A stretch of DNA of 40,697 nucleotides. Origin: Oscillospiraceae bacterium (GTDB lineage Bacteria > Bacillota > Clostridia > Oscillospirales > Acutalibacteraceae). The notes beneath the pieces are model-generated. The model did no database searches, had not been told where the DNA came from, and saw only the letters and a list, made by a program, of their open reading frames with translations. Below, piece by piece: positions 1-9,536 of the stretch. Numbering within the stretch: the first letter of the stretch is position 1; every line of letters begins with the position of its first letter. The position numbers and the translations under genes are program-made. Location of the stretch: positions 1 to 40,697 of the forward strand of contig SVOU01000002.1 in NCBI GenBank assembly GCA_015066215.1, read 5' to 3'.

Positions 1-1547
1 TCGACAGCGCGGTTTTCGCGGATGAGATGCACCTTGATCTGACCGGGGTAGTCCATATTTTCCTCGATCTTCTTGGCAATATCGTGTGCAAGCAGCACCA
101 TCTGATCGTCGGTGACCTTTTCGGGGGACACGATGATACGCACCTCGCGACCCGCCTGGATGGCGAAGGAACGCTCGACCGCATCGAACTCGTTGGCGAT
201 CTCCTCGAGCTTCTCCAAACGCTTGATATAGCTTTCGAGATTCTCGCGGCGCGCACCGGGACGGGCGGCGGAGATAGCGTCAGCCGCTTGCACCAAGCAA
301 GCAACAATGGTCTGCGCTTCCACGTCACCGTGGTGCGCCTGGATCGCGTGGATGACCGCTTCGCTCTCGCGGTTCTTGCGGGCAACGTCCACACCGATCT
401 CCACGTGAGAGCCCTCGACCTCGTGGTCGATAGCCTTACCGATATCGTGCAGCAGACCGGCGCGGCGGGCGATCACGGGATCAATGCCAAGCTCGCTTGC
501 CATAATGCCCGACAGGAACGCCACTTCCATCGAGTGGTTGAGCACGTTCTGACCGTAGCTGGTGCGGTAATGCAACCGACCGAGCAGACGCATAATTTCA
601 GGGCTGATACCGTGAAGTCCCGTTTCCAGAACGGCACGCTCACCTTCGGATTTGATGATAGACTCTACCTCACGGCGGGCTTTTTCCACCATCTCCTCAA
701 TGCGGGCGGGGTGGATACGACCGTCGGAAATAAGTCGCTCCAACGCAATGCGCGCGATCTCGCGGCGCACGGGATCAAAGCAGGACAGGGTGATCGCTTC
801 GGGGGTATCGTCGATGATAAGATCGACACCCGTGAGCGTTTCGATAGCGCGGATGTTTCGACCTTCACGACCGATAATGCGACCTTTCATCTCATCGTTG
901 GGCAGAGGCACGACCGACACGGTGGTTTCGGTCACCTGATCTGCCGCCACACGCTGAATAGCGTGGGAGATGAGCGTACGGGCTTTGGATTCCGCCTCAT
1001 CTTTCAGTTGATTTTCAAATTCGGTGAGCTTGACAGCCTTTTCGTGGGTCAACTCATCCGCCAGATTTTTAAGCAAATACTCCTTCGCTTGTTCGGTAGT
1101 AAAACCGGAAATACGTTCGAGCAGATCGAACTGGCTCTTTTTCATAGCGTCCAGCTCGGCGGCAACATCGTCGAGATCCTTTTGCCGTTGGGCAATCGCA
1201 GCCTCTTTTTTCTCGTAGTTATCGATCTTGCGATCCAAGGATTCCTCTTTTTGTTGCAGGCGCCGCTCTTGCCGTTGCACGTCGCTGCGCCGTTCTTTGA
1301 GTTCTTTTTCGTTTTCATTCCGCAGACGGTAAATTTCGTCTTTGGCACTCATAATGGATTCTTTTTTCTTGGTTTCCGCTTGTGCGTCAGCCTCTTTGAG
1401 GATTTCCTCGGCACGCTTTTCCGCAGAGCCGATAGTCGCTTCCGCTTTTTTGCGACGGTTATTATAACCTGCGCGGAAAGACACAACACCGGAAACCACC
1501 GCGCCGACAGCCAAAGCGCCGACGCCGGTCAATATCGTGGTGATCAT
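1..1547 (-). CDS. rny: Ribonuclease Y (3' end runs off the window)
   Basis: Reverse-strand reading from ATG at 1547 gives [58 protein letters not shown]..., followed by KH and HD regions. Open through position 1, so absent from the ORF track; the + strand 514-aa ORF is its shadow. Confidence 0.93.
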   Translation of the reverse strand, partial: MITTILTGVGALAVGAVVSGVVSFRAGYNNRRKKAEATIGSAEKRAEEILKEADAQAETKKKESIMSAKDEIYRLRNENEKELKERRSDVQRQERRLQQKEESLDRKIDNYEKKEAAIAQRQKDLDDVAAELDAMKKSQFDLLERISGFTTEQAKEYLLKNLADELTHEKAVKLTEFENQLKDEAESKARTLISHAIQRVAADQVTETTVSVVPLPNDEMKGRIIGREGRNIRAIETLTGVDLIIDDTPEAITLSCFDPVRREIARIALERLISDGRIHPARIEEMVEKARREVESIIKSEGERAVLETGLHGISPEIMRLLGRLHYRTSYGQNVLNHSMEVAFLSGIMASELGIDPVIARRAGLLHDIGKAIDHEVEGSHVEIGVDVARKNRESEAVIHAIQAHHGDVEAQTIVACLVQAADAISAARPGARRENLESYIKRLEKLEEIANEFDAVERSFAIQAGREVRIIVSPEKVTDDQMVLLAHDIAKKIEENMDYPGQIKVHLIRENRAV

Positions 1548-1721
1548 AGATCCACAGCACCTCCTAAATAACAGATTTTCTTATGCTGAAAAGGAGAAAA
1601 CTTCTCCCCATTGGGCACACAATTGAGCCGCACCGTTCGGCTATAACCATAAACCCACAGTACAGTATACAATAATTTCCTGTACCTGTCAAGTTAAAGA
1701 TTATACAAAATTGACAAAATA

Positions 1722-1756
1722 ACAGCCCCGCCTTAGGTGTAATAGGCGGGGCTGTT
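1722..1756 (-). terminator. Rho-independent terminator downstream of pyk
   Basis: ACAGCCCCGCC-N12-GGCGGGGCTGT stem followed by T-rich sequence on the minus strand. Confidence 0.8.
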
Positions 1757-1780
1757 TTGTGCGTTATATCAAGCGGGCTG

Positions 1781-3196
1781 TCAGATCCTGTCGATTTTGA
1801 GCAGGTTGGTGTTGCCCGAGCGTCCGTTGGTCATACCGCCGGTGATGACGATCTGGTCACCCGAAGAAAGTCCAAAGGTGTCGGCGGCAATATGCTTGCC
1901 GGTGTAAAACAGCACGTCGGTGGACTCAAAATGGTCGCACAGTCTCGGGGTGACACCCCAGGAGAGCGCCAGCTTGCGCAGAGATTTTTCGTCGGTGGTC
2001 AGTCCCAGAATATCCACGGGCGAGCGGAAACGCGACACCATACGCGCGGTCATACCCGACAGGGTGCAAACCACGATCGCCTTCGCTTTCACGTCCATCG
2101 ACAACGCGCAGGTAGCGTGAGAAACGGCGTCAACGGTGTTGCGGATCTCAAAAGACGCGCTGTAAAAGCGCTTTTGATAGTTGATGCTCTTTTCCGTTTG
2201 CTCGGCGATACGCGCCATTGTGTCCACCGCCAGCACGGGATATTGACCCGCGGCGGTCTCGCCCGACAGCATCAACGCGCTCGTACCGTCATAGACGGCG
2301 TTGGCAACGTCGGAAGCCTCGGCACGGGTGGGGCGGGGGTTGTGGATCATCGATTCAAGCATCTCAGTAGCGGTGATGACGCGCTTGCCCATCATACGGC
2401 ACTGGGTGATCAGCTTTTTCTGGATCGCGGGCAACTCTTCCAGCGGGATCTCCACGCCCAAGTCACCGCGTCCGATCATAATACCGCTGCACTCGGCGCA
2501 GATCTCTTCAATATTATCGATACCTGCGCGGTTTTCGATCTTGGCGATCAGCTCCACGCGCTCGTCGGCGTTGATCTCTTTCAGATACGCCTTGACGTCC
2601 AAAAGGTCGTCGCGGCAGGACACAAACGAGCAGGCGACAAAATCCACGTCGTTTTGCACGCCGAACAAGAGGTCACGCTTGTCCTGCTCGCTCAGATACG
2701 GCTGATGCAGCACCTTGTCGGGGAAGCTCATACTCTTGTTGTTGGACAGCTCACCGCCCGTCAGCACGCGGCAGCGAATATCGGTGTCGGTGGTGTCCAG
2801 CACCTCAAACGCCAGAAGTCCGTTGTTGAGCAGAATACGGTCGCCTGCTTCCAGTTCCCGTGCGAGATCCTTGTAGTTGACCGACACCTGCGAGCTGTCT
2901 CCGTCGATCTCACGGGTGGTGAAGGTGAAAATATCCCCCTCGTTCAGAAAAATGCGTCCGTCCGCAAAGTGACGGATACGGTATTCAGGTCCCTTGGTGT
3001 CCAGCAGAATAGCCACGGGAGCGTTGAGTTTTTTACGCACCGCGCGAATACGCTCAATGTGTGCCATATGGTCGGCGTGCGTGCCGTGTGAAAAGTTAAG
3101 ACGCGCGACGTTCATACCCGCCTTGACGAGTCCGATGAGGGTCTCTTCGTCGGCGCAGGCGGGTCCCATCGTACAGACGATCTTCGTTTTACGCAT
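1781..3196 (-). CDS. pyk: Pyruvate kinase
   Basis: MRKTKIVCTMGPACADEETL..., IAKIENRAGIDNIEEI, MIGRGDLGVEIP, ITATEMLESMI and TRAEASDVANAV motifs. Start trimmed to MRKTK. Confidence 0.96.
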   Translation of the reverse strand: MRKTKIVCTMGPACADEETLIGLVKAGMNVARLNFSHGTHADHMAHIERIRAVRKKLNAPVAILLDTKGPEYRIRHFADGRIFLNEGDIFTFTTREIDGDSSQVSVNYKDLARELEAGDRILLNNGLLAFEVLDTTDTDIRCRVLTGGELSNNKSMSFPDKVLHQPYLSEQDKRDLLFGVQNDVDFVACSFVSCRDDLLDVKAYLKEINADERVELIAKIENRAGIDNIEEICAECSGIMIGRGDLGVEIPLEELPAIQKKLITQCRMMGKRVITATEMLESMIHNPRPTRAEASDVANAVYDGTSALMLSGETAAGQYPVLAVDTMARIAEQTEKSINYQKRFYSASFEIRNTVDAVSHATCALSMDVKAKAIVVCTLSGMTARMVSRFRSPVDILGLTTDEKSLRKLALSWGVTPRLCDHFESTDVLFYTGKHIAADTFGLSSGDQIVITGGMTNGRSGNTNLLKIDRI

Positions 3197-3351
3197 ATAT
3201 GTTTTCTCCTTGCTGTGGAATATTAAATATGTAATATATATGCCAGTATACACAAGAAAGCCGCAAAAAGCAAGCGCGCAAAAGGTCAGTTTCGGTTGCG
3301 TTTTTTATACTTTTGTGCTATAATCGTTTTATCTATGGGAGGAATGGCACG

Positions 3352-5256
3352 ATGACCGTTTTATCCGCGCACAAACTGGCAAAATATTTCGGTGAACGCT
3401 GTCTGTTTGACGGCGTCACTTTTGATATCGACGAACACGACAAGGTGGGACTGGTCGGCACCAACGGATGCGGCAAGACCACCCTTTTCCGCCTGCTCAC
3501 GGGGGAATATACCGCCGACGGCGGCGACGTTACCCGCGCAAAGGACACCCGCATCGGCTATATGGAGCAACACGTACAATGTGCGGGCAGCAGCCTGTAT
3601 ACGATGGTCGAAAGCGTGTTTGCGCCGCTCATTGAGCAGGAACGCGCCCTCGACACCCTGACCAAACAGCTCGAAACCGACCACTCCGCCGCGCTGATCG
3701 AAAAGCATCAGACGTTGCAGGAGGCGTTCACCAACGCGGGCGGTTTATACTATAAAAACCGCGTGCGCGCCACGCTTTTGGGTTTGGGATTTGCGCCCGA
3801 CGAACTCGACCGCCCGCTGGAAACGTTCAGCGGCGGACAGCGTTCCAAAGCGGCGATGGCGCGCCTGTTGCTGTCGGGCAGTAATTTGCTGTTGCTGGAC
3901 GAGCCGACCAACCACCTCGATATTGCCGCGGTGGAATGGTTGGAGGATTTCCTGCGCAATTATGACGGCGCGGTGGTGGTCATTTCCCACGACCGCTATT
4001 TTCTCGACCGCGTGACCACCCGCACGTGGGAGCTGCGTAACGGCACGCTGTATGCCACCAACGGCAACTATACCGCCCACTGCGAGCAACGCAAAAAGGA
4101 CGCGGACATCGCCGCCAAGCACTATAAGCACGCGATGCAGGAGATCAAGAAACTGGAAGAAAATATCGCCCTGCTCAAACAATGGAACCGCGAAAAAAGC
4201 GTCAAGCAGGCGGAAAGCCGCGAAAAACGGCTGGAAAAGAAGCGCGAGCAGCTCGTCACCCCCGAACAGGAGGCGGCGTCGATACGCTTCGATTTTACCG
4301 CGGCGCAAACCAGCGGCAACGAGGTGCTCAATGCCGAGGAAATAACGATGGCATTCGGGGACAAGCCGTTGTTCCAAAACGCCGAGCTGCATATCCGCCG
4401 CGGTGAGCGGGTATTTTTGCTCGGTCCCAACGGCTGCGGCAAGACGACCCTGCTCAAAATCCTCAAAGGTGACCTCATCCCCAAACGCGGTCTGACGCGG
4501 CTGGGTGCCAAGGTGACGGTCGGCTACTATGACCAGACGCAAGCGGGACTCAACGACGGCAAAACGGTCATCGACGAGATATGGGACAGCTACCCCACCC
4601 TGACGCAGACCGAGATCCGCAACGCCTTGGCGGCGTTTTTGTTCCGCGGCGAGGACGTATTTCGCCCCGTCGGGCAGATGTCGGGCGGCGAGCGTGCCAG
4701 AGTGTTGTTGCTCAAACTGATGCTGGCTCGCGATAATTTTCTGCTGCTGGACGAACCGACCAACCACCTCGATATCGCCTCGCGTGAAGCACTTGAAGAA
4801 GCCCTTGCGGGTTATGACGGCACGCTGTTGGTGGTGTCCCACGACCGCTATTTTATCAACCGTATGGCGTCGCGGGTGGTGCGCCTGACCCCCGACGGCT
4901 GTACCTCTTTTGACGGTAACTACGATGCCTATGCGGCGGCAATCGCCCCCGCCCCTGCGCCGAAAACGGCGCAGACAGCCCCCGTCGGCAAGGGCGGCGA
5001 GGATTATCGCCGCCGCAAAGAAGAAGAATCGCTGCGCCGCCGTCGGCAGACACAGCTTTCCCGTCTGGAAGACGAGATCGGGCGTACCGAAGAGGCAATC
5101 GCCGATTTGGAAGCGCAGTTGTCCGAGGCGTCGGATGATTACACCCGTGTGTTGGAGTTGACCGCCGCGTTGGATGAGCATAACCGCCGTCTGGACGAGA
5201 TGATGACCCAATGGGAAACGTTGCAACAAGAGATAGAGGAGGACGGAGCACCGTGA
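3352..5256 (+). CDS. ABC-F family ATP-binding cassette protein
   Basis: Two ABC domains: GTNGCGKTT/SGGQ/LLLDEPTNHLD and GPNGCGKTT/SGGERA/LLLDEPTNHLD. No TM segments; linker and coiled-coil C-terminus. Start trimmed to MTVLSAHKLAKYFGER. Confidence 0.95.
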   Translation: MTVLSAHKLAKYFGERCLFDGVTFDIDEHDKVGLVGTNGCGKTTLFRLLTGEYTADGGDVTRAKDTRIGYMEQHVQCAGSSLYTMVESVFAPLIEQERALDTLTKQLETDHSAALIEKHQTLQEAFTNAGGLYYKNRVRATLLGLGFAPDELDRPLETFSGGQRSKAAMARLLLSGSNLLLLDEPTNHLDIAAVEWLEDFLRNYDGAVVVISHDRYFLDRVTTRTWELRNGTLYATNGNYTAHCEQRKKDADIAAKHYKHAMQEIKKLEENIALLKQWNREKSVKQAESREKRLEKKREQLVTPEQEAASIRFDFTAAQTSGNEVLNAEEITMAFGDKPLFQNAELHIRRGERVFLLGPNGCGKTTLLKILKGDLIPKRGLTRLGAKVTVGYYDQTQAGLNDGKTVIDEIWDSYPTLTQTEIRNALAAFLFRGEDVFRPVGQMSGGERARVLLLKLMLARDNFLLLDEPTNHLDIASREALEEALAGYDGTLLVVSHDRYFINRMASRVVRLTPDGCTSFDGNYDAYAAAIAPAPAPKTAQTAPVGKGGEDYRRRKEEESLRRRRQTQLSRLEDEIGRTEEAIADLEAQLSEASDDYTRVLELTAALDEHNRRLDEMMTQWETLQQEIEEDGAP

Positions 5257-5744
5257 AAAAGAGTCAATACTTAAATCTGATGGCGTGGAGCCGCCAAACG
5301 CCCCGTCGCGCCTTTTTTCTGGAAATGCTCTGCCGCCTGCTGCCCGCGGCGATCGCTCTCACCTATATCGTGACGGCAATATGGCTGCTCGTTATCCGCG
5401 CGGACGAGTTCGTGCGCTTTTTGGCAGTGCCCGCCGCCACGTTGGCGGTGGTCACGCTGATGCGCTATCTGTTCAACCGCCCCCGCCCCTATGAAAAGTG
5501 GAAAAATGCCGCGCCGCTTCTGCGTTCACACCGACGCGGCAACAGCTTCCCCAGCCGCCACGCCGCCAGCGCGTTGGTGCTGGCGCTGGCAGGCTTTACC
5601 GTCAGCCCCGTGATGGGTAGCATCCTCTTGGTGCTGTCACTCGGCGTGGGGTTAAGCCGCGTGGTGTCGGGTCTGCATTTTGTGGGCGACGTGGTCGCCG
5701 GCTATCTGACCGCTCTCGTCTGCGGCATCTTTTTCTGGGTGTAA
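5253..5744 (+). CDS. Phosphatase PAP2 family membrane protein
   Basis: NRPRPYEKW, SFPSRHAAS and SRVVSGLHFVGDVVAG form the PAP2 triad. GTG start overlaps the upstream stop by 4 nt. Confidence 0.9.
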   Translation: MKKSQYLNLMAWSRQTPRRAFFLEMLCRLLPAAIALTYIVTAIWLLVIRADEFVRFLAVPAATLAVVTLMRYLFNRPRPYEKWKNAAPLLRSHRRGNSFPSRHAASALVLALAGFTVSPVMGSILLVLSLGVGLSRVVSGLHFVGDVVAGYLTALVCGIFFWV

Positions 5745-5747
5745 ACA

Positions 5748-5779
5748 AAAATTCGTCCACGAAGGTGGATGAATTTTTT
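5748..5779 (+). terminator. Rho-independent terminator
   Basis: AAAATTCGTCCAC-GAAG-GTGGATGAATTTTTT. Confidence 0.75.
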
Positions 5780-5802
5780 GCTTGCATTATTCATTTTTCA
5801 AT

Positions 5803-5860
5803 ATTCATCATTCATTATTCATTAAAAAGCAACGCCCAAATGAATAATGAAGAATGAAAT
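5803..5860. repeat. AT-rich inverted repeat built from ATTCATTATTCATT units
   Basis: Left arm TTCATCATTCATTATTCATT and right arm AATGAATAATGAAGAATGAA are near-complementary (about 18/20), with a loop around aaaaagcaacgccc. A further ATGAATAATGAATAATTTTGAC unit follows near 5870. Confidence 0.75.
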
Positions 5861-5936
5861 CGCTTTGCTGATGAATAATGAATAATTTTGACTTTAACCA
5901 AAATGTGTGATATGACCTTGCAAAGGGTGTGAGTGC

Positions 5937-6293
5937 ATGAAAGAAAACATATTAATTGACAAGTCCATTGCTTTTGCAGTGAGAATTATCAAACTGCATG
6001 AGTTCTTGACAAAGAACAAAAAAGGGTTGACAATTGCCAAACAAGTTGTCCGCAGTGGAACAAGTGTTGGCGTCAACATCAACGAAGCAAACTATGGGCA
6101 GAGTCCTGCGGACTTTATTGCTAAGATGCACATAGCACTGAAAGAGGCGGCTGAAACAGAGTATTGGATTAAATTACTCATTATGTCGGAATATATTGAT
6201 AGCAAAATGGGTGATTCATTGCTGAATGATTGCGTGGAAATCAAGCGTATTTTGGTCGCGTCTATTAACACCGCAAAGGAAAACAATAAATAA
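5937..6293 (+). CDS. Four-helix bundle protein (23S rRNA intervening-sequence / S23 family)
   Basis: KSIAFAVRIIKLHEFLTKNKKGLTIAKQVVRSGTSVGVNINEANYGQSPADFIAKMHIALKEAAETEYWIKLL is characteristic of the family. Confidence 0.9.
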   Translation: MKENILIDKSIAFAVRIIKLHEFLTKNKKGLTIAKQVVRSGTSVGVNINEANYGQSPADFIAKMHIALKEAAETEYWIKLLIMSEYIDSKMGDSLLNDCVEIKRILVASINTAKENNK

Positions 6294-6443
6294 TCCGCAC
6301 AAGGTGTGGAAATGCCTTCACATAAGCAAAACTTAAAAACAGAATTCTCAAGTTTTTAAATCGGTTTTTTCTGGTTATAAGCAAAAATCCATCCGTGTTT
6401 TCAAGAAATCGGTATGATTTTTGCGTGAAATTGATAAAAAGGC

Positions 6444-6473
6444 TTGACTTTTGTCCGCGTTGCGGTATATAAT
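6444..6473 (+). promoter_or_regulatory. Sigma70-type promoter for rpmH operon
   Basis: TTGACT (6444-6449), 18-bp spacer, TATAAT (6468-6473). Confidence 0.65.
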
Positions 6474-6524
6474 TGATTCTTGCAAATGGTTGCGCCCTTG
6501 CAACCCCCGAAAGGAGGAGCACGC

Positions 6525-6659
6525 ATGCTTCGTACGTATCAGCCGAAGAAACGGCATCGTAAAATGGAACATGGTTTCCGTAAAAGAATGGCAACTGCCA
6601 ACGGCCGTAAGGTGTTGGCCCGCAGACGGGCTAAGGGTAGAAATCGGCTCACCTATTAA
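6525..6659 (+). CDS. rpmH: 50S ribosomal protein L34
   Basis: [44 protein letters not shown], 44 aa, RBS AAAGGAGGAGC. Missing from the supplied ORF track, apparently a length cut-off. Confidence 0.97.
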   Translation: MLRTYQPKKRHRKMEHGFRKRMATANGRKVLARRRAKGRNRLTY

Positions 6660-6690
6660 AAAAGGCCACCTTTGTGTGGCTTTTTTTTGT
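6658..6690 (+). terminator. Attenuator/terminator-like hairpin between rpmH and rnpA
   Basis: GCCAC-N-GTGGC stem followed by TTTTTTTT. Confidence 0.65.
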
Positions 6691-6713
6691 GTGAAAACGG
6701 GATGGGATGCAAA

Positions 6714-7052
6714 ATGACACAATGGCAGGCTTTGACCAGCAACACGCTCTTTCGCACCCTGTATTATCGCGGCAAAAGTCGGTCACATCCGGCTTTGGTC
6801 ACCTATGTGCGAAAAAACCGATTGGGATATCCGCGCGTCGGTATCACCACAGGCAAAAAGCTCGGCAACGCCGTGCAGCGTAATCGCTGCCGCCGTATTA
6901 TCCGCGAGGCGTTCCGTCAACAGACGCCGTCTGTTGGCGGCGGCTTTGACATCGTGTTTGTCGCCCGTTCCCGCGCCGTTTCCCTCAAAAGCACCGACAT
7001 CGCCGCCGTGATGGCACAGCACCTGGCAGAGCTGGGGGTCGTCGCAAAATGA
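6714..7052 (+). CDS. rnpA: Ribonuclease P protein component
   Basis: [32 protein letters not shown]; position after rpmH. Start trimmed to [14 protein letters not shown]. Confidence 0.95.
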   Translation: MTQWQALTSNTLFRTLYYRGKSRSHPALVTYVRKNRLGYPRVGITTGKKLGNAVQRNRCRRIIREAFRQQTPSVGGGFDIVFVARSRAVSLKSTDIAAVMAQHLAELGVVAK

Positions 7053-7294
7053 AACGACTGCTTATTGCCTGCGTGCGTTTTTATCAGCGCGCCATCTCGG
7101 CGCACACCAAGCCCCGCTGTCGTTACAGCCCCACCTGTTCTGCTTATGCCATTGAGGCGCTCGAGCGATTCGGCGCACTCAAAGGCGGTTGGCTGGCATT
7201 TTGCCGTATCTTGCGCTGTAATCCGTGGGGCGGCCACGGCTATGACCCCGTACCCGAGCAGTGGCCCCGCCGCAAAAAAACATCCAAAAAATAA
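7049..7294 (+). CDS. yidD: Membrane protein insertion efficiency factor YidD
   Basis: [60 protein letters not shown]. Confidence 0.96.
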   Translation: MKRLLIACVRFYQRAISAHTKPRCRYSPTCSAYAIEALERFGALKGGWLAFCRILRCNPWGGHGYDPVPEQWPRRKKTSKK

Positions 7295-7309
7295 CCGAGG
7301 AGATTCGCT

Positions 7310-8521
7310 ATGGGCTTTTTTCAATTACTCGCAACCCCTCTGGGGTGGATCCTGCGCTTGGTTTACCAGTTGTTCCGCAACTATTTCGTTGCGATATTCT
7401 TCTTCACCCTCCTCGTCAAGCTGGTGACCTTCCCCTTCTCTCTCAAATCCCAGAAAGCCACGGCGGACAGAGCCCGTCTGGCACCCCGTCTGGAACGCTT
7501 GCAGAAAAAATACGGTCAAGACCGTCAAAAACTGCAACAAAAAACACAGGAACTGTATGAAAAAGAGGGCGTGAGCCTGACGGGCGGTTGCCTGCCGATG
7601 CTCATTCCCATGATCATTTTGTTTGGCGTTATCGGCGCGATCTACAAGCCGCTGACCCACCTGACCGATATTCCCGAGCAGGTCATCAATTCGTGCGTCG
7701 AAACCGTCACCGTGCAGGACGGCGAGGACGCTACCCACAAGATGTCGAAAACCGACGCCAACGAGGGCAGCTACTATCGCGAGCTGCGCCTGATGGAAGT
7801 GCTGGAATATAACAAAGACGCCGTCATCGCCAACATTGATAAGCTGGACGCTGCCGTGTTGGGCGACAAAACGGGCGCCGAGTATTATGCCGAGATCGTC
7901 GAAATGCGCGGCGAGTTCCAGCTTTTCGGTCAGGATTTCCTCAAAAACCCCTGGAACGGCGGCTTTAAGGGTATCAACTGGCTGTGGATCATCCCGCTGT
8001 TGTCGGGTATCACCGCGCTGTTGTCCTCCTTCCTGTCGCAGCACTATAACAAGGCGACGATGAGCCCCGAGCAGCAGCAAATGAAGGGCTGCACCGGCGT
8101 GATGCTGTACTTTATGCCCCTGTTCTCGGCATATATCTCCTTTGTCGTCCCCGGCGCCGTCGGCATCTACTGGATATTCTCCAACGTCTTTGCGCTCGGA
8201 CAGACCTACGTGCTCAACCGTATGTACAACCCCGCCAAGATCCGTGCGCAGGCGGAGATCGAGTATCAAGAACGCCGCGCCCGCCGTGCCGCCGAAAAAG
8301 CGGAGGAAAAACGCCGCTTGGCAGAGGCTCGTCAGCGTGAAGAAGAACTGGAAGCGAAATACGCCCAGATGGAAGCCGAAGGCAAGACTTTTGAGCCGAA
8401 AGAGGAAAAGTCCGACTCTTTGCTGAAAATGGAAATGCCGCAGGGCGTGAAAAAGGATAAGAAATCCAAAAAGAGCAAAGCAAAAGATACTACGCCCGAA
8501 AACGGCGATACCGAAAAGTGA
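7310..8521 (+). CDS. yidC: YidC/Oxa1 family membrane protein insertase
   Basis: YFVAIFFFTLLVKLVTFPFSLKSQKA... QELYEKEGVSLTGGCLPMLIPM; synteny rnpA-yidD-yidC-jag; charged C-terminal tail. Confidence 0.95.
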   Translation: MGFFQLLATPLGWILRLVYQLFRNYFVAIFFFTLLVKLVTFPFSLKSQKATADRARLAPRLERLQKKYGQDRQKLQQKTQELYEKEGVSLTGGCLPMLIPMIILFGVIGAIYKPLTHLTDIPEQVINSCVETVTVQDGEDATHKMSKTDANEGSYYRELRLMEVLEYNKDAVIANIDKLDAAVLGDKTGAEYYAEIVEMRGEFQLFGQDFLKNPWNGGFKGINWLWIIPLLSGITALLSSFLSQHYNKATMSPEQQQMKGCTGVMLYFMPLFSAYISFVVPGAVGIYWIFSNVFALGQTYVLNRMYNPAKIRAQAEIEYQERRARRAAEKAEEKRRLAEARQREEELEAKYAQMEAEGKTFEPKEEKSDSLLKMEMPQGVKKDKKSKKSKAKDTTPENGDTEK

Positions 8522-9426
8522 GGATAGATTGTATGTTGACGGAACTGATCAAAGAAGCCGCCACCGAGGAAGAGGCAAAAGCCGCCATTTTGGCGGAGCT
8601 CGGTGTGGCGGAAGAGCGCGTCACCTTTGAGGTGCTGCAACCCGCGCAAAAAAAGGTGCTGGGCCTGTTCGGCGGCACCGACGCCCGTGTCAAAGGCACC
8701 GTGAAAGCGGGCGCCGCTGACGCTACCGTGGCGTATCTGAAAGACGTGCTCGCGGCAATGGGCGCGGGCGAAGTGACCATCAATGTGAAAGAGGAAAAAG
8801 AAGCCTGCGTCATCACGCTGGACGGCGAAGATCTTGGCTTTGTCATCGGTCGCCGCGGCGATACCCTCGATGCCCTGCAATATTTGACCGGCTTGGTGGC
8901 GAACCGCGCCGACAACAGCTATTGCCGTGTGATTCTCGACATCGGCAACTACCGCGAAAAGCGCGAAAAAGCCCTCACCGGCTTGGCGCACAAGGTAGGC
9001 AATCAGGTTGCCCGCAGCGGTCGCAAGAGCTCGCTCGAGCCGATGAACCCTTATGAGCGCCGCATCATCCACACCGCCGTGCAGGATATCGAAGGCGTCA
9101 CCTCTTGGAGCGTGGGCAGTGAGCCCAACCGCCACGTGGTTATCGGCCCCGACGGCGAAACCGCTAACAAAGAAAAGAGCGGCAACGGCCGCCGTCGTCG
9201 CAACCGCAAAGGTAGCGGCAACGGGGACGCCCAGCGCGCCCCGCGTGAAAACCGCGAGCCGCGTGAGTCCCGCGACGGCGTTGCCGGCGACCGCCCTGCG
9301 CGCCCCATCCGCGCCTTTGTGCCGCGTAGCAATCCGTTGCCCACCGCCGACGGCGCCACCCCTCCCTCCCGCACCGAGTCGGAGAAGGAGACCAACGCGA
9401 GCCTTTACGGTCGCATCGACCTGTAA
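8518..9426 (+). CDS. jag: RNA-binding protein Jag/KhpB (SpoIIIJ-associated; Jag_N, KH, R3H)
   Basis: Jag_N-like N-terminus, KH-type VIGRRGDTLDALQYLTGLVANR, R3H-like PMNPYERRIIHTAVQDIEGVTSWSVGSEPNRHVVI. ATG at 8533 is an alternative start. Confidence 0.93.
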   Translation: MRIDCMLTELIKEAATEEEAKAAILAELGVAEERVTFEVLQPAQKKVLGLFGGTDARVKGTVKAGAADATVAYLKDVLAAMGAGEVTINVKEEKEACVITLDGEDLGFVIGRRGDTLDALQYLTGLVANRADNSYCRVILDIGNYREKREKALTGLAHKVGNQVARSGRKSSLEPMNPYERRIIHTAVQDIEGVTSWSVGSEPNRHVVIGPDGETANKEKSGNGRRRRNRKGSGNGDAQRAPRENREPRESRDGVAGDRPARPIRAFVPRSNPLPTADGATPPSRTESEKETNASLYGRIDL

Positions 9427-9428
9427 TC

Positions 9429-9465
9429 AAAAATCCCCGAAGCACCGGCTTCGGGGATTTTTTTG
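9429..9465 (+). terminator. Rho-independent terminator after jag
   Basis: AAATCCCCGAAG-CACCGG-CTTCGGGGATTTTTTT. Confidence 0.85.
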
Positions 9466-9488
9466 TTATGTCAATCTACCAAATAGTA

Positions 9489-9517
9489 TTGTAGGGGACG
9501 GCGTCCTCGACGTCCCG
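9489..9517 (+). repeat. REP-like palindrome, copy A
   Basis: TTGTAGGGGACGGCGTCCTCGACGTCCCG: GTAG head, 6-bp stem GGGACG/CGTCCC, 10-nt loop. Same family as copies at 32588, 32772, 33551 and 33638. Confidence 0.85.
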
Positions 9518-9536
9518 TGGCGCCCGCAGGCGCGTT

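Noticed and set aside
27-1571. 514-aa + strand ORF
   Set aside because: Antisense shadow of rny; the minus strand encodes clear RNase Y.
3745-5229. 494-aa minus ORF
   Set aside because: Shadow of the ABC-F gene.
5937-6293. Diversity-generating retroelement (four-helix bundle proteins include Avd)
   Set aside because: No reverse transcriptase, template repeat or variable repeat seen nearby; protein reads as S23-type.
6300-6524. oriC upstream of rpmH
   Set aside because: rpmH often adjoins dnaA/oriC, but no dnaA gene and no cluster of TTATCCACA-like boxes were seen; upstream genes are S23, PAP2 and ABC-F.
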